From assembly GCA_905210415.1 (NCBI GenBank), contig CAJLWM010000033.1, forward strand, positions 1-25,326: a DNA stretch of 25,326 nucleotides, given 5' to 3'. The stretch comes from an uncultured Prevotellaceae bacterium. Its GTDB lineage: Bacteria; Bacteroidota; Bacteroidia; Bacteroidales; Muribaculaceae. Shown one piece after another: positions 22,567 through 25,326 of this stretch; within the stretch, counting starts at the first letter, position 1; every line of letters starts with the position of its first letter. The position numbers and the translations under genes are program-made. The notes under the pieces are model-generated. The model made no database searches, was not told where the DNA came from, and saw only the letters and a program-made list of their open reading frames with translations.

Positions 22567-24003
22567 ATGGCAGAAAAGCGCACTTATTTGTCACGCGTTG
22601 TGGTGAAAGCGATGGGTTTGTTTAGCGGCGTACAGGCGCTGAACATCCTTTGCAGCGTGGTGAGGTGCAAGCTTGTGGCGATGTGGATTGGCCCGGCGGG
22701 CATCGGTCTATTCGCCATTTGGAATAGTGCGCTTGATATGATAAATACGGCCACCAATCTGGGTGTTCGCAGCAGCAGCGTGCGCGACATATCGGCTGAT
22801 GTGTCGATGGGCGATAGAGCCGCCATTTCGCGCGTAGTGACGGTGGTGCGCCGGTGGTCGCTGTGGCTGGGTGTGGCTGGCGCTTTGCTCACCATGGCGT
22901 TTGCTCCGTTGCTTAGTCGCATCTCGTTTGGCGACGATCGGCACGTATTTGGCTTTGTGGCGCTGTCGGTGGCAGTGTTTGTGATGTCGCTCAGCAATGG
23001 CGAGCAAGCCATATTGCAAGGAACATCTATGCTCGCAAGGCTTGCCAAAGCCACGGCGAGTGGCACGGTGGCAGGCTTGGTTATCTCGGTGCCGCTGTTT
23101 TACTTTCTGCGAGTGGATAGTGTGTTGCTATCGGTGATAGTGTGTGCCGTGTGTTCGGCGTTATTCGCCTTTGTCTATCGCAATCGGGAGTATCCACGTG
23201 CGCCGCTCACCAATCGCGAGGTTATGGCGCAAGGCGGAGCCTTTGTGCGCTTAGGCATATTTATGACCGTGGGAGCACTGCTTGCGCTGGTGAGCAATTA
23301 TGCCTTTGTGGCGTATCTCAACTGGCAGGGCGGCGAAGAACTGGTGGGCTATTATCAAGCCAGCTATACGCTGGCAAACAAATATGTGGGGCTCGTGCTT
23401 GCGGCGCTCGGTATGGAGTATTATCCGCGTCTGAGCCGTGTGGCTACCAGCCGACTGAGATTAGGCTTATTTACGTCGCAGGAAATCAATATCACGCTTG
23501 CCGTGCTCACACCTATGGTGATGGTGATGATTCTGCTTCGCCAAGTGGTGGTGCATCTGCTCTACACGCCGCAATTTGAGGTGGTGTTCACCTGCCTCAC
23601 GTGGATGCTTGTGGGTATGGTGCTGCGCGCCATATCGTGGTGCATTTCGTTTGTCATCCTTGCAAAGGGCGATGGCAAGGCATATATCGTCACCGAATCG
23701 CTCAGCGTGGCGGTGGGATTTGCCTTGAATGTGATAGGCTATAGCCGCTACGGGTTGGCTGGACTTGGCTTCTCGTTTGTGCTGTGGTATGTGATCTACA
23801 ACGTGATTGTGGCGGCGGTGATTTTCGGGAAATACAAGATGCGCCTTCACCGCAGCGTGTGGGGCAATATGGCAGCCTCGGTGGCTCTGAGCGTGGCTTG
23901 CGCGGCAATGGTTGAGTGCGGGCAATATGCCGTGGCTGTGGCTCTCGCAGCGGTGGCTATAATCATGGGTTTTGTGCTTATGCGCAAGCACTTGCATTTG
24001 TGA
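22567..24003 (+). CDS. Polysaccharide/O-antigen flippase (Wzx-like, MOP superfamily)
   Basis: Multi-pass inner-membrane protein of 478 residues with about 12 to 14 helices. The N-terminus (VVVKAMGLFSGVQALNIL and VAMWIGPAGIGLFAIWNSALD) is the typical start of O-antigen translocases, and the central TM blocks alternate with short polar loops as expected. It moves lipid-linked oligosaccharide across the inner membrane for surface polysaccharide assembly. Only the GNAT-like gene beside it points to glycan work; no glycosyltransferases lie in this window, so the sugar repeat unit must be made elsewhere. It lies directly after the GNAT-like gene. A C-terminal hydrophobic tail is present. The substrate is unknown. 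Confidence 0.9.
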   Translation: MAEKRTYLSRVVVKAMGLFSGVQALNILCSVVRCKLVAMWIGPAGIGLFAIWNSALDMINTATNLGVRSSSVRDISADVSMGDRAAISRVVTVVRRWSLWLGVAGALLTMAFAPLLSRISFGDDRHVFGFVALSVAVFVMSLSNGEQAILQGTSMLARLAKATASGTVAGLVISVPLFYFLRVDSVLLSVIVCAVCSALFAFVYRNREYPRAPLTNREVMAQGGAFVRLGIFMTVGALLALVSNYAFVAYLNWQGGEELVGYYQASYTLANKYVGLVLAALGMEYYPRLSRVATSRLRLGLFTSQEINITLAVLTPMVMVMILLRQVVVHLLYTPQFEVVFTCLTWMLVGMVLRAISWCISFVILAKGDGKAYIVTESLSVAVGFALNVIGYSRYGLAGLGFSFVLWYVIYNVIVAAVIFGKYKMRLHRSVWGNMAASVALSVACAAMVECGQYAVAVALAAVAIIMGFVLMRKHLHL

Positions 24004-24035
24004 TATGTGGCTGAAAATATAAAAGTTGTGAAAAG

Positions 24036-24067
24036 TTTGCTTTTCATAGTTTTTGTGGCTACCTTTG
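24036..24067 (+). promoter_or_regulatory. Promoter of greA, TTTG-N20-TACCTTTG
   Basis: -33 element TTTG at 24036-24039, a 20-base spacer, and -7 element TACCTTTG at 24060-24067. The predicted start near 24074 gives greA a leader of about 95 bases. Confidence 0.75.
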
Positions 24068-24100
24068 CTGAAAATAAAATAGAACAAATAACCGGGATGG

Positions 24101-24140
24101 GGTCTCTCACCGAACGCAAGGTGGAGATTCTTTCTTTTTT
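24101..24140 (+). terminator. Hairpin with T-tract inside the greA leader, possible attenuator
   Basis: GGTCTCTCACC (24101-24111) pairs with GGTGGAGATTC (24120-24130) as 10 pairs with one bulged base and two G-U pairs. Its loop is 8 bases and the stem is followed by TTTCTTTTTT (24131-24140). It lies downstream of the greA promoter, so it would act on greA's own transcript, or it could end readthrough from the flippase operon. Confidence 0.5.
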
Positions 24141-24168
24141 ACTAACTTTATAAAAACACGAAATTGAT

Positions 24169-24642
24169 ATGGCTATTAGCTATATGACCAAAGAAGGTTA
24201 CAAGAAAAAAATGGAAGAGATCGCTTATCTTGAGAACGTTAAGCGTCCTGAAGTCACTGCGGCTATCGCAGAGGCTCGCGATAAGGGTGACCTTTCTGAA
24301 AATGCAGAATATGACGCAGCTAAAGAAGCTCAAGGCATGCTTGAAATGAAGATTGCTCAACTCAAGGATATCGTGGCAAATGCTCGTATCATCGACGAAA
24401 GCAAGCTTAACACCGATGCTGTGTCTTTGTTGTCTACTGTAAAGATTAAGAACGTTAAAAACGGCATGGTGCTGAAATATACTATCGTATCTGAGAGCGA
24501 AGCAAACCTTAAGGAAATGAAGATTTCTTCGGCTACTCCTATCGCTAAGGGTCTTATGGGCCATAAGGTGGGCGACGTGGTAGACGTGAAGGTTCCTGCT
24601 GGCACTATGCAATTTGAAATTCTTGAAATTTCTCTCGAATAA
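24169..24642 (+). CDS. greA: Transcription elongation factor GreA
   Basis: Rescues backtracked RNA polymerase by stimulating cleavage of the RNA 3' end through the secondary channel. 157 residues, normal length. The N-terminal coiled coil carries the acidic tip ARDKGDLSENAEYDAA, with Asp41 and Glu44 in the same places as E. coli GreA. The C-terminal FKBP-like domain (about 80-157) ends with KVGDVVDVKVPAGTMQFEI, typical of the family. It has its own promoter and a leader hairpin, and is followed after 17 bases by the HIT gene, an order I recall from other Bacteroidales. Codon use is strongly biased, as for a highly expressed gene. Confidence 0.97.
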   Translation: MAISYMTKEGYKKKMEEIAYLENVKRPEVTAAIAEARDKGDLSENAEYDAAKEAQGMLEMKIAQLKDIVANARIIDESKLNTDAVSLLSTVKIKNVKNGMVLKYTIVSESEANLKEMKISSATPIAKGLMGHKVGDVVDVKVPAGTMQFEILEISLE

Positions 24643-24659
24643 TATAAATTTATTGCAAT

Positions 24660-25052
24660 ATGGCTTCGATATTCAGTAGAATCATTGCAGGTGAAATTCC
24701 TTGCTATAAGGTTGCTGAAGACGAAAACAATTTCGCCTTCCTCGACATCAATCCAGTGGCTAAGGGCCACGTGTTGTGCATACCAAAGCACGAGGTGGAC
24801 TATCTGTTCGACCTCAGCGACGAGGAGTACACATCATTGATGCTGTTTGTGAAGCGTGTGGCTGCTGCCGTTAAGAAGACCTTGCCTTGTGTGAAGGTCG
24901 GTGAAGCGGTGCTCGGTCTTGAAGTGCCTCATGCACACGTGCATTTGGTGCCTATCAACAAAGAAAGCGATATGAATTTCTTTAAGGAGAAGTTGTCGCT
25001 TCCTGCCGAGGAAATGCAGCAAATCGCAGAAGGAATCAGTAAGAACTTCTAA
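24660..25052 (+). CDS. HIT family protein (histidine triad nucleotide hydrolase)
   Basis: 130-residue cytoplasmic protein of the HIT superfamily, which hydrolyses nucleoside phosphoramidates or dinucleoside polyphosphates. The catalytic triad motif is VPHAHVHLVPI with His91, His93 and the nucleophile His95. The N-terminal SIFSRIIAGEIPCYKVAED and ALD-type segment FLDINPVAKGHVL (ribose-binding) are standard. HINT-like proteins are usually 110-140 residues, so this is full length. It is co-transcribed with greA (17-base gap) and ends 63 bases before a terminator. The exact substrate within the family cannot be read from sequence. Confidence 0.95.
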   Translation: MASIFSRIIAGEIPCYKVAEDENNFAFLDINPVAKGHVLCIPKHEVDYLFDLSDEEYTSLMLFVKRVAAAVKKTLPCVKVGEAVLGLEVPHAHVHLVPINKESDMNFFKEKLSLPAEEMQQIAEGISKNF

Positions 25053-25114
25053 TCCTCTCTTTGGTCGGAAGCGACCGAGTGGGGAGAAGCGCGTATTTTT
25101 TGATTAAGCGGAGA

Positions 25115-25158
25115 AGGTGCCGTAGTTTCACATTGTGGTGAAATTACGGCACCTTTTT
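25115..25158 (+). terminator. Intrinsic terminator after greA-HIT
   Basis: 17-bp stem (25115-25131 with 25138-25154, core AGGTGCCGTA) with one G-U pair and a 6-base loop, followed by a run of five T residues. A smaller hairpin GGTCG-GAAG-CGACC precedes it at 25063-25076. Confidence 0.85.
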
Positions 25159-25326
25159 CATCTGTAAGTGTGGTGGGTATAAAATCTCACGCAGATTCCG
25201 CAGATTGGGCTCTCCGCCTGCAGACTCGCTGCGCTCCCTAGCAAGCGGTTACCCATAGACGAGCGGTTTCACCGCTCTGCTGGTGGTATCGCATTCCTCG
25301 GTGGATAACTGCAACTGGTAGGGACG
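25159..25326. repeat. Probable interspersed intergenic repeat at the right edge, cut by the window end
   Basis: No coding sequence. It contains the short direct repeat CGCAGATTC-CGCAGATTG (about 25190-25208) and a perfect 7-bp hairpin GAGCGGT-TTC-ACCGCTC (25261-25277). The phrase CACGCAGATTCCGCAGAT resembles intergenic repeats I recall from Bacteroidales genomes. That resemblance is from memory and there is no second copy in the window to prove it. Confidence 0.35.

Noticed and set aside
1..25326. Insertion sequences, prophage, restriction, toxin-antitoxin or CRISPR systems
   Set aside because: No transposase, integrase, nuclease-methylase pair or repeat-spacer array was found in any frame; the AAA+ gene lacks partner genes that would mark it as a defence system.
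1..25326. tRNA or rRNA genes
   Set aside because: No cloverleaf with a T-loop GGTTCGAATCC-type signature and no ribosomal RNA core sequence was noticed in the intergenic regions.

Overview
This window looks like chromosomal DNA from a gut-type Bacteroidales bacterium, possibly near Muribaculaceae or Prevotellaceae. That placement rests on four things. Promoters follow the Bacteroidetes pattern TTTG-N20-TAnnTTTG (clearest at 7713-7744, 10478-10509 and 24036-24067). Most genes lack a Shine-Dalgarno sequence. Several families are typical of the phylum: DUF4369/thioredoxin-like lipoproteins, DUF4292, DUF6576-tailed rhomboids and GLPGLI-like domains. Gene order also matches what I recall of the order: rhomboid-rhomboid-EEP, dut-TPR-DUF4292-EnvC and greA-HIT. 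The exact family is inference. There is no rRNA, tRNA, CRISPR array, IS or prophage; this is mainly core chromosome with a few accessory islands.

Layout. 1-1019: 3' part of a dGTPase gene. 1135-3930: operon of two rhomboid proteases and a membrane-anchored EEP-family phosphatase/nuclease, tightly spaced or overlapping. 3985-6105: exported M3 peptidyl-dipeptidase, ending at a bidirectional terminator shared with a convergent, minus-strand PDZ-type exported protein (6204-7574). 7575-8250: long intergenic region with a strong promoter and a candidate 17-residue peptide gene behind a good ribosome binding site. 8251-10236: large AAA+ ATPase with an unfamiliar N-terminal half and a very acidic linker. 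10616-14001: redox-dead thioredoxin-like lipoprotein, a YitT-family membrane protein and a Gate-domain membrane protein. 14462-16147: PNGase F-like glycoamidase with a GLPGLI-like front domain. 16238-17056: MBL-fold hydrolase. 17151-24003: dut, TPR protein, DUF4292 lipoprotein, EnvC-like murein hydrolase activator, GNAT/FemAB-like acyltransferase and a polysaccharide flippase, all on one strand with gaps of 0-30 bases. 24169-25052: greA and a HIT hydrolase, then a terminator.

The genes group by theme. Nucleotide-pool housekeeping: dGTPase, dUTPase, HIT. Envelope biogenesis and surface polysaccharide: TPR, DUF4292, EnvC, GNAT, flippase. Exported proteolysis and glycan release: M3 peptidase, rhomboids, PNGase F-like protein.

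The most unusual structure is a pair of 186-bp intergenic fold-back repeats (10250-10435 and, inverted, 14150-14335). Their ends and centre are palindromic. A third, internally deleted relic seems to lie at 8196-8227. Both full copies sit about 50-70 bases upstream of a promoter. Other points of interest are the 17-residue peptide locus, a hairpin plus T-tract inside the greA leader, and a tandem-promoter/hairpin region before the thioredoxin-like gene.
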